A DNA stretch of 64,000 bases from Candidatus Babelota bacterium (GCA_013287855.1 JABDCY010000003.1:1-64000); one strand, 5' to 3'; counted from the stretch's first letter, positions 1 to 9,786 are shown. Numbers and translations are program-made. Notes: generated from the letters alone by a model not told the origin.

Positions 1-186
1 GATAAGCTTTTGCAGCGAGCAATTATCAAACAACGAGATAAGCCAAAAATAGAGGGATTGCTGATAACACCCCAATTTAAATGTGGCTATCATCTACAAC
101 TAGAGAAACCACTATCAGAAAAATCCCTCACTAGAGTTTTGAAGAAGCATGATGAAATAGTATCATGGTCAATTAATCAAAACTAA
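1..186 (+). CDS. C-terminal part of an unidentified protein, truncated by the window edge
   Basis: Frame 1 open from base 1 to TAA at 184-186 (DKLLQRAIIKQRDKPKIEGLLITPQFKCGYHLQLEKPLSEKSLTRVLKKHDEIVSWSINQN*). Confidence 0.5.
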   Translation, partial: DKLLQRAIIKQRDKPKIEGLLITPQFKCGYHLQLEKPLSEKSLTRVLKKHDEIVSWSINQN

Positions 187-901
187 TTCTGCTTATCAGG
201 CTTTTGTTCCAATTTCTTGCTGGTAATTTTATACAACCGCAAAGGTTCGAATAATTTTCCACCAATTGGTTTTGTCATTACTGCATAACTAGATGGCTCG
301 CCACCAGTAAGAAATATTTCTGATATTTTCCCATAAAAAAATTCATTTTTATCACTATCAGGCTTGAAGGCATCATCAAACAGAGCACTGGTCTTCTGTT
401 GGTCGTCTACGAGTTTTGTAATAATTTGCAAAGATAATGCTGTTACAAAAAAAGCATCCGCTTCTCTTCTTTTTCGCTCTTCTTCTTCTTTTCTATGCTG
501 TTCTTCTTGTCTTGTCTGTATCGAATTCCAGCTTCATTGAACGCATTTTCAAAGATAGCATTTTCTTCGCGCTCTTTGGCTAGACGTTGCACTTTTTCGT
601 AGATGTCGCTTGAGGGAAAAACTTCTCTTCTGTTCCGTTGTTCTTCTTGTTCACGCCGTTGGACCGCTTTCTGCATTTGTTCAAAAGTTTTTCGTTCAGT
701 ATCATTTGACGTAAAATTTTCGACCAAATGATTTGAAGAATTTTGCTGTCTCGCAGCATTCACGGCTTCACTAGTAAAATCTTTCCAAAATTCTTTTTTC
801 TTCTTTTGTTCATGTGCGTGACGAGCACTCATGCTTAAAATATTTGAATCAAAAGTGCTCAAAAGACACGCTAAAACTAGTATTTTTCTTAAAATTATCA
901 T
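183..901 (-). pseudogene. Secreted unknown protein, probably one gene interrupted by a frameshift (ORFs 443..901 and 183..431)
   Basis: ATG at 901 after GGGGGAAATAAT; signal peptide MIILRKILVLACLLSTFDSNILSMS. The charged coiled-coil continues in another frame as QTRQEEQHRKEEEEERKRREADAFFVTALSLQIITKLVDDQQ into the 183..431 ORF. Confidence 0.5.
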
Positions 902-1089
902 ATTATTTCCCCCTAAATTTCCTATTTCCATCTTAATTATTTTAAACAAAATACATAATTTGTCAAATTAGGCAACTTGCTCCTATTAAATAATTTCTAG
1001 CAGGAAATGGCAAAGTTGAGTGATGCCCTAGATAGGTTCCCTATAGCTAGTTTTTTTATCCTGTTCTGGTAAAATTATGCTTAGTTTTA

Positions 1090-1163
1090 GCGCCCGTAGC
1101 TCAACTGGATAGAGCATCAGACTTCGGATCTGAGGGTTAAGGGTTCGAATCCTTTCGGGCGCA
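1090..1163 (+). tRNA. tRNA-Arg(TCG)
   Basis: Cloverleaf: GCGCCCG acceptor, GCTC..GAGC D-arm, TCAGA-CTTCGGA-TCTGA anticodon arm, GGTTCGAATC T-loop, CGGGCGC; CCA not encoded. Confidence 0.95.
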
Positions 1164-1255
1164 TTTCGTAAAGTTGCCCTTTTTACACATATCCATTCTT
1201 TAGATATACTAATAGTATAAATCATGATCAATTCAGGGACTTTACAGGGGTAACC

Positions 1256-2329
1256 ATGAATTACAAAATATTCATTATTTCCTTATCATTTCTTGGCTTC
1301 ACATATGTTGAAGCAAATACTATGCAAAATGAGATCTTAAAAAATTTATATACACTATGGCGCCGTACCAAAATCGGTGGCTACTATGTTTCCAAGCGCA
1401 TTAATCATGCATTAAATAGTGCCCAAGAAACGCAATGGTATACTATCCTCGGCTACGATCCGCACATTCGCGTGGCGTTTCCTGATCATAATACCGTAAA
1501 ACGCATTCAAAACGTCAGACCAGAAGAACTTGCTGGACAAACTCCATTATTAATCTGTCACGGATTTTTGAACTGTGGACGATCCTATGCCAACTATAAA
1601 AATGCTGATCGCTTTAAACGCCCGATATTTTCTTTTGACTATCCCGAAGTCGCTAGTTTGCGCAATATAAATCTGGGTGAAGATCACGATACATGTGCGC
1701 TATTGTATGTGCTGCATGAAATTTCAAAAATTAATCCCGACAAAAAGTTAGACATTTTAGCACACTCGCGTGGAGCCGGTACCGCATTGCGCGCATTATA
1801 TGCTACATTACATCCCGAAAAGCATAACGAATTATTCAAATCAATAGGTATTCATGTGGATACGCAACAGGGCTTTGAACAAGTGCAGTCGATTAAGTTG
1901 ATGCTTGCGGGGCGCAATATTATGCTCGCATACCCAATGCTGAATGCGCACACCGCCATCAAACATGTTTCGGATCAATTACAGTATGTAGTTAAACCGC
2001 GCGGCTTTATTTCACAGACCTCAAACTCTGGCAATCCGCGAGCGTGGGAAGATATTATCAATACACAATTGCAAGCAAGCACAAATTTTACGGGAGCCGA
2101 TGTGCAGCCGATCGATCTTTTGCAAGACATTTTAAAAGAACATACATTTTCACTTGGCTTTGCATTTGCCACCAAAGATGACATCGTAAGTAATAACCAT
2201 GATGCTCAGGTGAAAAAATTAATTGAATTATATCCAGTGAATCAAAATGCTGGTGCGTATTTGATTACCGATCAAGGACAAGATCATGATGATCTTGCTG
2301 CCGTATTTAACATTGTTGCAAACAAATAA
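1256..2329 (+). CDS. Secreted alpha/beta-hydrolase-like protein
   Basis: Signal peptide; LLICHGFLNCGRS oxyanion region and LAHSRGAG nucleophile elbow. Confidence 0.75.
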   Translation: MNYKIFIISLSFLGFTYVEANTMQNEILKNLYTLWRRTKIGGYYVSKRINHALNSAQETQWYTILGYDPHIRVAFPDHNTVKRIQNVRPEELAGQTPLLICHGFLNCGRSYANYKNADRFKRPIFSFDYPEVASLRNINLGEDHDTCALLYVLHEISKINPDKKLDILAHSRGAGTALRALYATLHPEKHNELFKSIGIHVDTQQGFEQVQSIKLMLAGRNIMLAYPMLNAHTAIKHVSDQLQYVVKPRGFISQTSNSGNPRAWEDIINTQLQASTNFTGADVQPIDLLQDILKEHTFSLGFAFATKDDIVSNNHDAQVKKLIELYPVNQNAGAYLITDQGQDHDDLAAVFNIVANK

Positions 2330-2344
2330 CTAGAGGAGTTACTC

Positions 2345-2911
2345 ATGGAAGTACTAGGTTTTATCGGGATTATTATTTTAGCCTGTATCATTTTTGGCGC
2401 GATGTGGTTTGTGATGGGCTACAACAGTCTTGTGCATCTGCGTGCATTGCTCAAAGAAGCTTGGTCGGGTATTGATGTGCAACTTAAGAGGCGCTACGAT
2501 CTGATTCCCAATCTGGTGGAAACGGTTAAAGGCTACAGCATCCATGAAAAATCGACGCTAGAAAACATCGCTAAATATAGATCAGCTTCCATGAATGCCA
2601 CCACGGTGGAAGCAAAAGCAGGGGCAGAAGCTGGACTTGCCCAAGCACTGAAAACCTTATTTGCGGTGGCAGAAAATTATCCACAACTTAAAGCAAATGA
2701 AAATTTCATGCGCCTGCAAAAAGATCTCAGCAAGATTGAAGATGAGCTACAACTTGCACGTCGCTATTACAACGGTACTGCCCGCAATTATAATATTAAG
2801 GTTCAAATGTTTCCTTCGCGCATCATTGCCGGAATCACGGGATTTACAGTTGAACCATATTTTGAATTAAGCAATGCTGCTGAGCGTGAAGTGCCGACGG
2901 TTAAGTTTTAA
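2345..2911 (+). CDS. lemA: LemA family protein
   Basis: N-terminal TM, then YNSLVHLRALLKEAWSGIDVQLKRRYDLIPNLVETVKGY, the LemA signature. Confidence 0.93.
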   Translation: MEVLGFIGIIILACIIFGAMWFVMGYNSLVHLRALLKEAWSGIDVQLKRRYDLIPNLVETVKGYSIHEKSTLENIAKYRSASMNATTVEAKAGAEAGLAQALKTLFAVAENYPQLKANENFMRLQKDLSKIEDELQLARRYYNGTARNYNIKVQMFPSRIIAGITGFTVEPYFELSNAAEREVPTVKF

Positions 2912-2981
2912 AAACCAGACAAGGCGACCGAAGCAGCCCATGAAAAAATTTGCTGCGCAAGAAATGCCATTAATCCCGAGA

Positions 2982-3142
2982 TGTCATCCTGAACTTGTTT
3001 CAGGATCCATGACACGCAGGAATGGCTCAACTATTGGTAATGTGAAAATAAAGTGCGACATTTTAAGAAAGCTTCATGTCCGGTTTCTTAATTTGATTGA
3101 AATGATTTAATGATTGGATCCTGAAACAAGTTCAGGATGACA
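2982..3142. repeat. 161-bp composite element: inverted copies of a 27-nt palindromic repeat (family A)
   Basis: TGTCATCCTGAACTTGTTTCAGGATCC at 2982 and its reverse complement GGATCCTGAAACAAGTTCAGGATGACA ending at 3142. Confidence 0.9.
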
Positions 3143-3157
3143 TCGAGGAGTGGCTCT

Positions 3158-4927
3158 GTGTCGATTAATAAATTTTATTTGTTTCTAGGCCTTTGCATAT
3201 TCAATGCACATCTTTTTGCCCGCCAATCTCTCGAAGTTATCAACTCCTTCGAAAGTCTCATTACGGTGCATCCCGATGCGCGCATGGATGTGCAAGAAAC
3301 TATCAACTACACCAATCACGGCATCTATGGCCTGCATGGTATTTATCGTGATTTCCCAACGCGCTACCACGATCGCTGGGGTAATAAAGTTGTTGTAGGA
3401 TTTCACATTCAGCAAATTTTGCGCGATGGTTATCCAGTCCCATTTCACCTAAAATCGATGGAAAATGGCAAGCGCATTTACATTGGTGATCCAGAGCGCA
3501 TCGTTGAACCAGGTAATTATGTCTACACCATTTATTACACTACAACGCGTCAGCTTGGTTTTTTTGAAAATCATGATGAGCTCTATTGGAATGTGACCGG
3601 CAATGGCTGGAAATTTCCCATCAAACATGCAACTGCTCACGTTACGTTGCCGCACGGCATCCCTGCTGATTCGATAAAAACAGAAGGTTACACCGGCTAT
3701 CAAGGCGAGCAAGGGAGTGATTATAAAACCCAAGTTACTACTACTGGTGTCTGTCTGTTTACCACAACTCGCGCCCTACAACCTGGCGAAGGTCTTACGA
3801 TTGTTGTCGCGTGGCCAAAAGGTTTTGTCACAGCACCAACATGGCTCACAAAAATTCGTGATTTTGTGCAAGATAATATGGGCATTTTATGGTTGTTATT
3901 GGGATTATTAATTCTCCTGTTTCTGTACATTCCAAAATATTTGAGTTTCAGAGCTGAGCAGCGTGCCATTTCTGGCACGATAATTCCTCGCTTTTACCCG
4001 CCGCAAGGTTTAACGCCTAGTGAAGTCATGTATATTAATCGCAAGGGATTTGACACCAAAGCATTTGCTGCTGAAATCGTTAATATGGCTGTGCACGGTT
4101 ATCTCACGATCGCATACGAAGAAACGTCATTTTTAGGTACATCAAGTTATACCTTGCAAGCTAAAAAAATGTCGCGCCAAGCTCACGAAGATACAGAAAC
4201 AGAGCAGGAAGCACTTTACGCTACCTTATTTAAATTGCTTTTTGCACGAGGCGAAACGCTTAAGTTGAACAGCTCACATCATACAATTCTAGCTAATGCT
4301 ATTTCTCACCTAAGAACGTATCTGAGCAACATGTATTCTGCAAAATGTTTCAACTTCAATTATTCAACACTCGCTATGGGAGTGATGATAGCAGGTGTTT
4401 TTGGCTTTATTGGTCTTTTTCTTGTTCCTGATACCAGCGAAAGTGGTTTTGCTTGGCTCGTGGTAATTGTGTATGCATTGATCACGATCTTGTTTGGCTT
4501 GACTATGCGTGGTTACACTGCAGAGGGCATGCGACTCAATGAAGAAATTGAAGGCTTTAAATTATTCTTAGCAACTACTGAAACAGAACGTCTCAAAATA
4601 ATTGGAACGCCACCTACAAGAACGCCAGAATTGTATGAGACCTATTTGCCGTATGCTATGGCACTCGGTGTCGAACAACAATGGTCTGCACAATTTGCAA
4701 CACTGTTTGCACAGTTTGCGCAAGAAGGACATCCTTATGTGCCAGTCTGGTATATTGGCACACGACCATTTTCTGCGTTTGGTGCTGGCGAATTCTCTTC
4801 ACAACTGAGCAGCTCACTGAGCAATGTTATTGCAGCTTCAGCGACTCCTCCCGGACGCTCATCAGGTTCCGGTGGTGGAGGATCATCTGGCGGCGGCGGA
4901 GGCGGTGGGGGCGGAGGAAGCTGGTAA
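3158..4927 (+). CDS. DUF2207-type membrane protein with Gly-rich C-terminus
   Basis: GTG start at 3158 preceded by GAGGAG; N-terminal DUF2207-like ectodomain, TM helices, C-terminal GGGGSSGGGGGGGGGGSW; follows lemA as commonly seen. ORF-track start 3137 lies in a repeat. Confidence 0.85.
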   Translation: MSINKFYLFLGLCIFNAHLFARQSLEVINSFESLITVHPDARMDVQETINYTNHGIYGLHGIYRDFPTRYHDRWGNKVVVGFHIQQILRDGYPVPFHLKSMENGKRIYIGDPERIVEPGNYVYTIYYTTTRQLGFFENHDELYWNVTGNGWKFPIKHATAHVTLPHGIPADSIKTEGYTGYQGEQGSDYKTQVTTTGVCLFTTTRALQPGEGLTIVVAWPKGFVTAPTWLTKIRDFVQDNMGILWLLLGLLILLFLYIPKYLSFRAEQRAISGTIIPRFYPPQGLTPSEVMYINRKGFDTKAFAAEIVNMAVHGYLTIAYEETSFLGTSSYTLQAKKMSRQAHEDTETEQEALYATLFKLLFARGETLKLNSSHHTILANAISHLRTYLSNMYSAKCFNFNYSTLAMGVMIAGVFGFIGLFLVPDTSESGFAWLVVIVYALITILFGLTMRGYTAEGMRLNEEIEGFKLFLATTETERLKIIGTPPTRTPELYETYLPYAMALGVEQQWSAQFATLFAQFAQEGHPYVPVWYIGTRPFSAFGAGEFSSQLSSSLSNVIAASATPPGRSSGSGGGGSSGGGGGGGGGGSW

Positions 4928-4982
4928 CCGCCTATTTTTGCTGCTGCACAATCTTTAATTTTCCGGTATTCTCTATGCATGT

Positions 4983-5056
4983 GTGCCCGTAGCTCAGGTG
5001 GATAGAGCGGTAGATTCCTAATCTGCAGGCCACAGGTTCAAATCCTGTCGGGCACG
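4983..5056 (+). tRNA. tRNA-Arg(CCT)
   Basis: GTGCCCG acceptor, GTAGA-TTCCTAA-TCTGC anticodon arm (anticodon CCT), CAGGTTCAAATCCTG T-arm, CGGGCAC. Confidence 0.94.
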
Positions 5057-5209
5057 TTCCTTTCTAATTGTTCCCATCAAAAGTTTCTAACCGACATGTC
5101 TATTGTTTTATCCACAATGCTGGAATGGATAGTGTTTCCACTCGACAATTAAATTGCTCCTGCTTATAATTAAAGCGATAAGTTAATAAATTTATGTCTA
5201 AAGGTTTTT

Positions 5210-6172
5210 ATGAAATTAAAATTACTTGTTTCATTGTTGCTGATACCTTTGTTTGCCAAAGCCGAGAATGGCAAATCCGCTATTCATAGCTTTGGGAGCA
5301 TTATATTTTCCTCATCTGAAGCGGATTGTGAACCTAAACAATATAGCGTCGCTATTAATTGCACGTTCAATGCAAAACTTTTAAGTATTACGACAACTAA
5401 GTTTGGATTAACACCTAAAGAAGGACCTGATTCTTCGGTGTGGGTATCTACCAACCACGACATGAAGACGCTGTCAGAATATTTAGCGTTAGGGATTTAT
5501 CCAAGGCAGCACACTTTATTGCTTGCTGGACAAAGAACAAATATTCCCTTTAGCACGAAATTCTTTAATAATTTACAAGAAGTCGGATACGGAGAAGCAA
5601 CTTGGAAACCAGGTGGACAAAGTATTTGGATACCTGCACAACGAAAAAGCTATGGTTCATTGGTCAATTTCGATCGAATGCTAACTGAAGAAGAAATGCC
5701 GAAAGTTATCGAGCATCTTAATAACTGTATGACTAAATATCACGATTCATTGAGTGAAAAAAATATACCAGAGGACAAGGAAGATTCGGAAGAATACAAC
5801 AGGTTAACAGATTGCTCACATCAAATTTTTAAGACGATATTTAAGTTCCATAAATCAGCTTATACCGATGAAAATATTGCGCGAAATACCTCTGTGCGTG
5901 TAGAGAATGAGAGAGAGATATACGGGCAAGTGGTCGGTCAAATTATAAAAGGGCTACAGGAGCGGAGAAGACTGCAATATCAATACGAAGAGCTACAGTC
6001 TGAAAAACGCGATCGTATGCACGATCCATTTGAAAAAGTGACCGATGCCATCTTGAATAAAGTGGAGCAATATCAGAATGCTCTTAAGAATTGTGATCAG
6101 CAAACAGACGTTGAACAGCAGATAGAATGTTTTAATGAATTTAAGAAATCTCTCCAACGATCGGAAATCTAA
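5210..6172 (+). CDS. Secreted protein of unknown function
   Basis: Signal peptide MKLKLLVSLLLIPLFAKAENG; long ORF; coiled-coil C-terminal half. Confidence 0.75.
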   Translation: MKLKLLVSLLLIPLFAKAENGKSAIHSFGSIIFSSSEADCEPKQYSVAINCTFNAKLLSITTTKFGLTPKEGPDSSVWVSTNHDMKTLSEYLALGIYPRQHTLLLAGQRTNIPFSTKFFNNLQEVGYGEATWKPGGQSIWIPAQRKSYGSLVNFDRMLTEEEMPKVIEHLNNCMTKYHDSLSEKNIPEDKEDSEEYNRLTDCSHQIFKTIFKFHKSAYTDENIARNTSVRVENEREIYGQVVGQIIKGLQERRRLQYQYEELQSEKRDRMHDPFEKVTDAILNKVEQYQNALKNCDQQTDVEQQIECFNEFKKSLQRSEI

Positions 6173-6260
6173 AGGATTTTTAGGAAAAAATTAATTTGCG
6201 CGTTGATTGTCCTAGCTTCGTTGTCATATAACATTGTAGCCGTAAAAAGTTTGCATCATT
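6171..6260 (+). pseudogene. Decayed partial copy of the small secreted protein gene at 7885
   Basis: About 90 nt closely match 7874..7963, including AAAGGATTTTTA and the signal-peptide region; the start ATG is AGG here. Confidence 0.8.
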
Positions 6261-6312
6261 AGCTCCGTGGAGCCTGTCCTGAGCTTAGTCGAAGGGCTAC
6301 GGTTGGCAGGCC
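6261..6312. repeat. Dispersed repeat, family B variant
   Basis: CTCCGTGGAGCCTGTCCTGAGCTTAGTCGAAGGGCTACGG resembles the GTTCGTGGTGAGCCTGTCGAACC units elsewhere in the window. Confidence 0.6.
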
Positions 6313-6507
6313 AGTTTCTTTAAAAAAATTATATTAACAGAAAATTGAGGCGTGGGCGCATAACCTAAAAGTAGGACTAAAAAAAGGAATATTTACAGGG
6401 AAGAACAGGGAGAAATGGTTAATATTTACCATTTGCCAATCTATAGTAGGGAGGGTAAACTGGATAGTAAGTTTAATGGTATTATCCTAAAATATGAGGG
6501 ACAAAAT

Positions 6508-7149
6508 ATGAAGAAGTTAATGTTAGCGCTGTCAATGGCAGCTGTACCAGCTTTTGTTGGTGCGATGGAGCAAAAGGACGAATTTCCTTCGATTCGTTTG
6601 AGATTTATGCCTAAGATACAAGAAGTTGGGACGTATACTAATTACATGCCAGAAAAGGCGATGTATATTGGACAAATACATTGTGGTTTTGACCTAAAAG
6701 CCATGCATTCTGAGTCTGGAAATAGATATGGTGGAATGATGGTAGTACAAACATTTCATCACGATATGCAATACCTTAAGGAGCAAGCAGAAGCCTGTAT
6801 TCAGCAAATTCCATTAGCAAGACAATTGGACCTAGAATACATGGATTCATTTGGCACAATAGATGCTTCTGATTTTGATTATGTTGACATTCGAAAAGGT
6901 TCTGGAAAAGAGTATGAAAATTTGGCAGATAATTCAAGTATCGATATCAGAAAAGATGGTAAGCGAATTGCATTAAGCTTTAATGCAAAAGAACCATTAA
7001 AAGGAAATGTTGTAGCTAAAATATTAACAGATGCAAAGACATGTTTGACGCAGAAGGATGCTCCCACAGATTACTGCGACGGAAGAGTAAAAAATGTAAG
7101 AGGAGACTGTGTCGCAACACTTCAAGCGTTTTTAAACGAGGAAAAGTAA
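6508..7149 (+). CDS. Secreted protein of unknown function
   Basis: Signal peptide MKKLMLALSMAAVPAFVGAM; start 31 codons inside the ORF-track model. Confidence 0.75.
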   Translation: MKKLMLALSMAAVPAFVGAMEQKDEFPSIRLRFMPKIQEVGTYTNYMPEKAMYIGQIHCGFDLKAMHSESGNRYGGMMVVQTFHHDMQYLKEQAEACIQQIPLARQLDLEYMDSFGTIDASDFDYVDIRKGSGKEYENLADNSSIDIRKDGKRIALSFNAKEPLKGNVVAKILTDAKTCLTQKDAPTDYCDGRVKNVRGDCVATLQAFLNEEK

Positions 7150-7165
7150 TTATCGACCTAATTAT

Positions 7166-7197
7166 AAAACCGATCAGTTTGTGCTGATCGGTTTTTT
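7166..7197 (+). terminator. Rho-independent terminator
   Basis: AAAACCGATCAG-TTTGTG-CTGATCGGTTTTTTG. Confidence 0.88.
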
Positions 7198-7509
7198 GTT
7201 GACTTAAAAAACCAACCTTGTATATAAGATAGACTAAATTGGTGCTTCCATCTTAAAACTCGTAAACACTGTCTGGATGTGTTGTAAAGTGAATCCAAAT
7301 TCGATATTATGTTTGCTAAATGCATCTACTAGAGTACGTTTTTACTCAGGCTCATTGCATTTACCCTGAACTTTCAAAATTGAATCACCCTGGTAGCATA
7401 CTAATTGAATTAATCAAATCTTGCCTTGTTTACAGCTCGACAAAGTGCCTATTTTTCTTAAACTTAAGAAACAGAATTAACAAAAATTAGAGTATTTTAA
7501 GGATCTTTC

Positions 7510-7875
7510 ATGAAAAGTAAATTAATGTTTGCTATAACAATATTGCTGTTGTTGCCGTCATATAGCGGAGCGGTACGACATGTTAATAAAGTAGTTATGA
7601 AACAACTTAAAAGTAAATTGACCAGCCTTGCCGAAGAAAATACTAAGTTAAAAGCCGAATTAGCACAAAATGCTAAAATATTAAACGATGAACAGGGGAA
7701 AACAGCACGCACAGTCGCTCGGTTGCGCTTTGCAGGTCATGTAACAAACCCTGCAAATATTATGATTAGTGCCGTATGCGGAGCAATCACATATAACGCT
7801 GTTAAGAAAATAATTAGTTGGGGCGATGACAAAAGTGCTGATTCAGTGAAACCGATTGAAGAATCAAAGAGCTAA
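7510..7875 (+). CDS. Small secreted coiled-coil protein
   Basis: Signal peptide; LAEENTKLKAELAQ shared with the next gene. Confidence 0.75.
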   Translation: MKSKLMFAITILLLLPSYSGAVRHVNKVVMKQLKSKLTSLAEENTKLKAELAQNAKILNDEQGKTARTVARLRFAGHVTNPANIMISAVCGAITYNAVKKIISWGDDKSADSVKPIEESKS

Positions 7876-7884
7876 AGGATTTTT

Positions 7885-8151
7885 ATGAAAAAATTAATTT
7901 TTGCGTTTGTTGCTATAGCTTCGTTGTCAAATAACATTGTAGCCGTAAAAAATTTGCATCATTTTGCCAGACAAAAGCTCGGTAAGCAATGGGCTAAGAT
8001 CGCTCAAGAAAACATAAAGTTAAAACAAGAATTGGCTCAAACAGCAGGACAAGAAGCCAGCGCAGAGAAACATAAGGCATGGGCAAACGTATGTGGTTAT
8101 AGCGTTGGAGGTCTTCTCATTTATGGAATTTTTGGCGGTTTTAAAAAGTAA
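7885..8151 (+). CDS. Small secreted coiled-coil protein, paralog of 7510..7875
   Basis: Signal peptide; IAQENIKLKQELAQ motif; ATG after AAAGGATTTTT. Confidence 0.75.
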   Translation: MKKLIFAFVAIASLSNNIVAVKNLHHFARQKLGKQWAKIAQENIKLKQELAQTAGQEASAEKHKAWANVCGYSVGGLLIYGIFGGFKK

Positions 8152-8214
8152 TTTGAGAACTTTTTACAATAATTTTGAGTGCGCTGATCGGAGTAAACCT
8201 CGTCGGCTCATTTT

Positions 8215-9558
8215 TTATATAATCGTGAGTTGTAAAAACACCATATAGCCAAAAGCATCACCATAGCGATTTTTTATTGCTGGTGGAATTAGAGGAATAT
8301 CCCACATTCCACCAATTCCCCATTTTAGATGATCAAAATGTAAAAATTCATAGACATAACCCATCGTTAATTTTTGTACATTAAAGATGTGATGCGCGAG
8401 TGGATCTGGGGCAATAAACAAATCATTTTTATTCACCGTCTCATACCGTGTAAAAAACAAATGCGTTTTGTGCAGCTCTAAGGTGCCTTCAAGGATTAAT
8501 GCAGGCAGCTTGTCCCCCGGCTTTTCGTCATTCAAACCAAAAATTGCCGCAAGTTGCACATTGCTATCATCAAATGCTTTGTTATACAGGATGCTGCAGG
8601 TAGTGCGCGCGATGTCAAGTTCCGGTCGCAATTGTTCGGGACTCTTGAGAAAACCGTAACTAAATTGCAAAGCAAGATTTGGTGTGGGATTGCATGAAAT
8701 TCTAAACGAATATGAATCAAATCGAGGTTTATCAAAGTCAAATCTGAATTGATCTGGTTCTCTGCCGGTGAATGAGCTCACTTCCACTTTACAACCATCA
8801 TGTACAAATCCGACCGTCAACACACCAAACTGAACGTGTGTTGAATCTGTCCAATGATGCGCTATAGGGGTTTCAGGATTATATTCACCAGAAAATCGCA
8901 TAAAATAGACCGGAGGACCCAATGCCGGTTCGCCAGGAAGCGCGAAATACAAGAATAACGAATCATGCTCGGTAAACCTAAAGGTATTTACGACGCCAAG
9001 TTCCATAACAAGATCATGTGGGTGTTGGCGATTAATAAGAGGAGTAACGCCATTACACGTCTCACCAGTTTGCAATAGAAGTGGGTATCCGCAAGAACCA
9101 ATGGTCGCTGGCTCGAGTGATAACATAGTGCGAAGTGCAAAGGTATAGGTGCTCAAATCCCTCTGCGTTGTGGCCATCAACATATTTTCATCAAAAAATT
9201 GTTTTCCGCCACGCGGTCCTGTCTGCTTATCAAAAATTGTGTAAGAAAAACCAAATATCATGAACATCCATTCATCATGCATGAAATCAAAGCCGGTTTC
9301 GGGACTTGAGTCGGGCATCCAACTAGTTCCTGAAGCGTCACGGTTAATAGAATAGGTGCCATACATGCTGTGTTTCATTTCATGCATAGCATGCTCGGTA
9401 TGCATTGCGTGATCGCGCGATGGTGAAAAGGGCACATGGTGATCCACAGGTAGGGATGAGCGTTCAAAGAAGGGTGGAGCTTCATGGTTGCGATGATCCT
9501 GCGCATTAAGCGGTATGCTCATGACTAACAACAGAACTAACGTGTGGCAAAATCTCAT
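8215..9558 (-). CDS. Secreted, probably outer-membrane protein with His/Met-rich N-terminus
   Basis: Signal peptide; HDRNHE..HHVPFSPSRDHAMHTEHAMHEMKHSM; GTSWMPDSSPETGFDFMHDEWMFM; alternating hydrophobic beta-strand pattern. Confidence 0.7.
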   Translation of the reverse strand: MRFCHTLVLLLVMSIPLNAQDHRNHEAPPFFERSSLPVDHHVPFSPSRDHAMHTEHAMHEMKHSMYGTYSINRDASGTSWMPDSSPETGFDFMHDEWMFMIFGFSYTIFDKQTGPRGGKQFFDENMLMATTQRDLSTYTFALRTMLSLEPATIGSCGYPLLLQTGETCNGVTPLINRQHPHDLVMELGVVNTFRFTEHDSLFLYFALPGEPALGPPVYFMRFSGEYNPETPIAHHWTDSTHVQFGVLTVGFVHDGCKVEVSSFTGREPDQFRFDFDKPRFDSYSFRISCNPTPNLALQFSYGFLKSPEQLRPELDIARTTCSILYNKAFDDSNVQLAAIFGLNDEKPGDKLPALILEGTLELHKTHLFFTRYETVNKNDLFIAPDPLAHHIFNVQKLTMGYVYEFLHFDHLKWGIGGMWDIPLIPPAIKNRYGDAFGYMVFLQLTII

Positions 9559-9570
9559 AATTATCTCAAT

Positions 9571-9786
9571 TCAGTTTTTAATTTTTTTCAGTGCAGAGCC
9601 TTTGTGCATCGCAAGATGTCCTGTTTTGATACTTTCGATTAAATAGTGCGGTTCTTCTTTTGAAGCATGGACCGTGTAATTTTTAAACATAATTTCGGAC
9701 GTAATTTTTTTCTTGACCTTGCCACGCACGAGACCCGCTTGCGGAATTCCATCTACAATGTCGCCAACGTTGAGTTCTTTCGACAC
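9571..9786 (-). CDS. DUF2945/HVA1-like (Tudor-type) small protein
   Basis: GTG start at 9786 after AAGGAG; VGDIVDG..GLVRGKVKKKITSE..VHASKEEPHYLIESIKTGHLAMHKGSALKKI. Confidence 0.75.
   Translation of the reverse strand: MSKELNVGDIVDGIPQAGLVRGKVKKKITSEIMFKNYTVHASKEEPHYLIESIKTGHLAMHKGSALKKIKN

Noticed and set aside
1028-1231. 67-aa minus-strand ORF
   Set aside because: Runs antisense through the tRNA-Arg gene; its protein is tRNA-derived.
2874-3110. 78-aa plus-strand ORF after lemA
   Set aside because: Includes the family A repeat (CHPELVSGS), overlaps lemA and has no coherent domain.
4861-4926. Gly-codon-rich run (GGCGGCGGAGGCGGTGGG)
   Set aside because: Normal glycine-rich C-terminus of DUF2207-type proteins, not a separate repeat element.
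5108-5116. Perfect TTATCCACA DnaA-box-like 9-mer
   Set aside because: Isolated, far from dnaA, with no cluster seen; could occur by chance. I also saw no DnaA-box cluster in 23775..23915, so no oriC is called.
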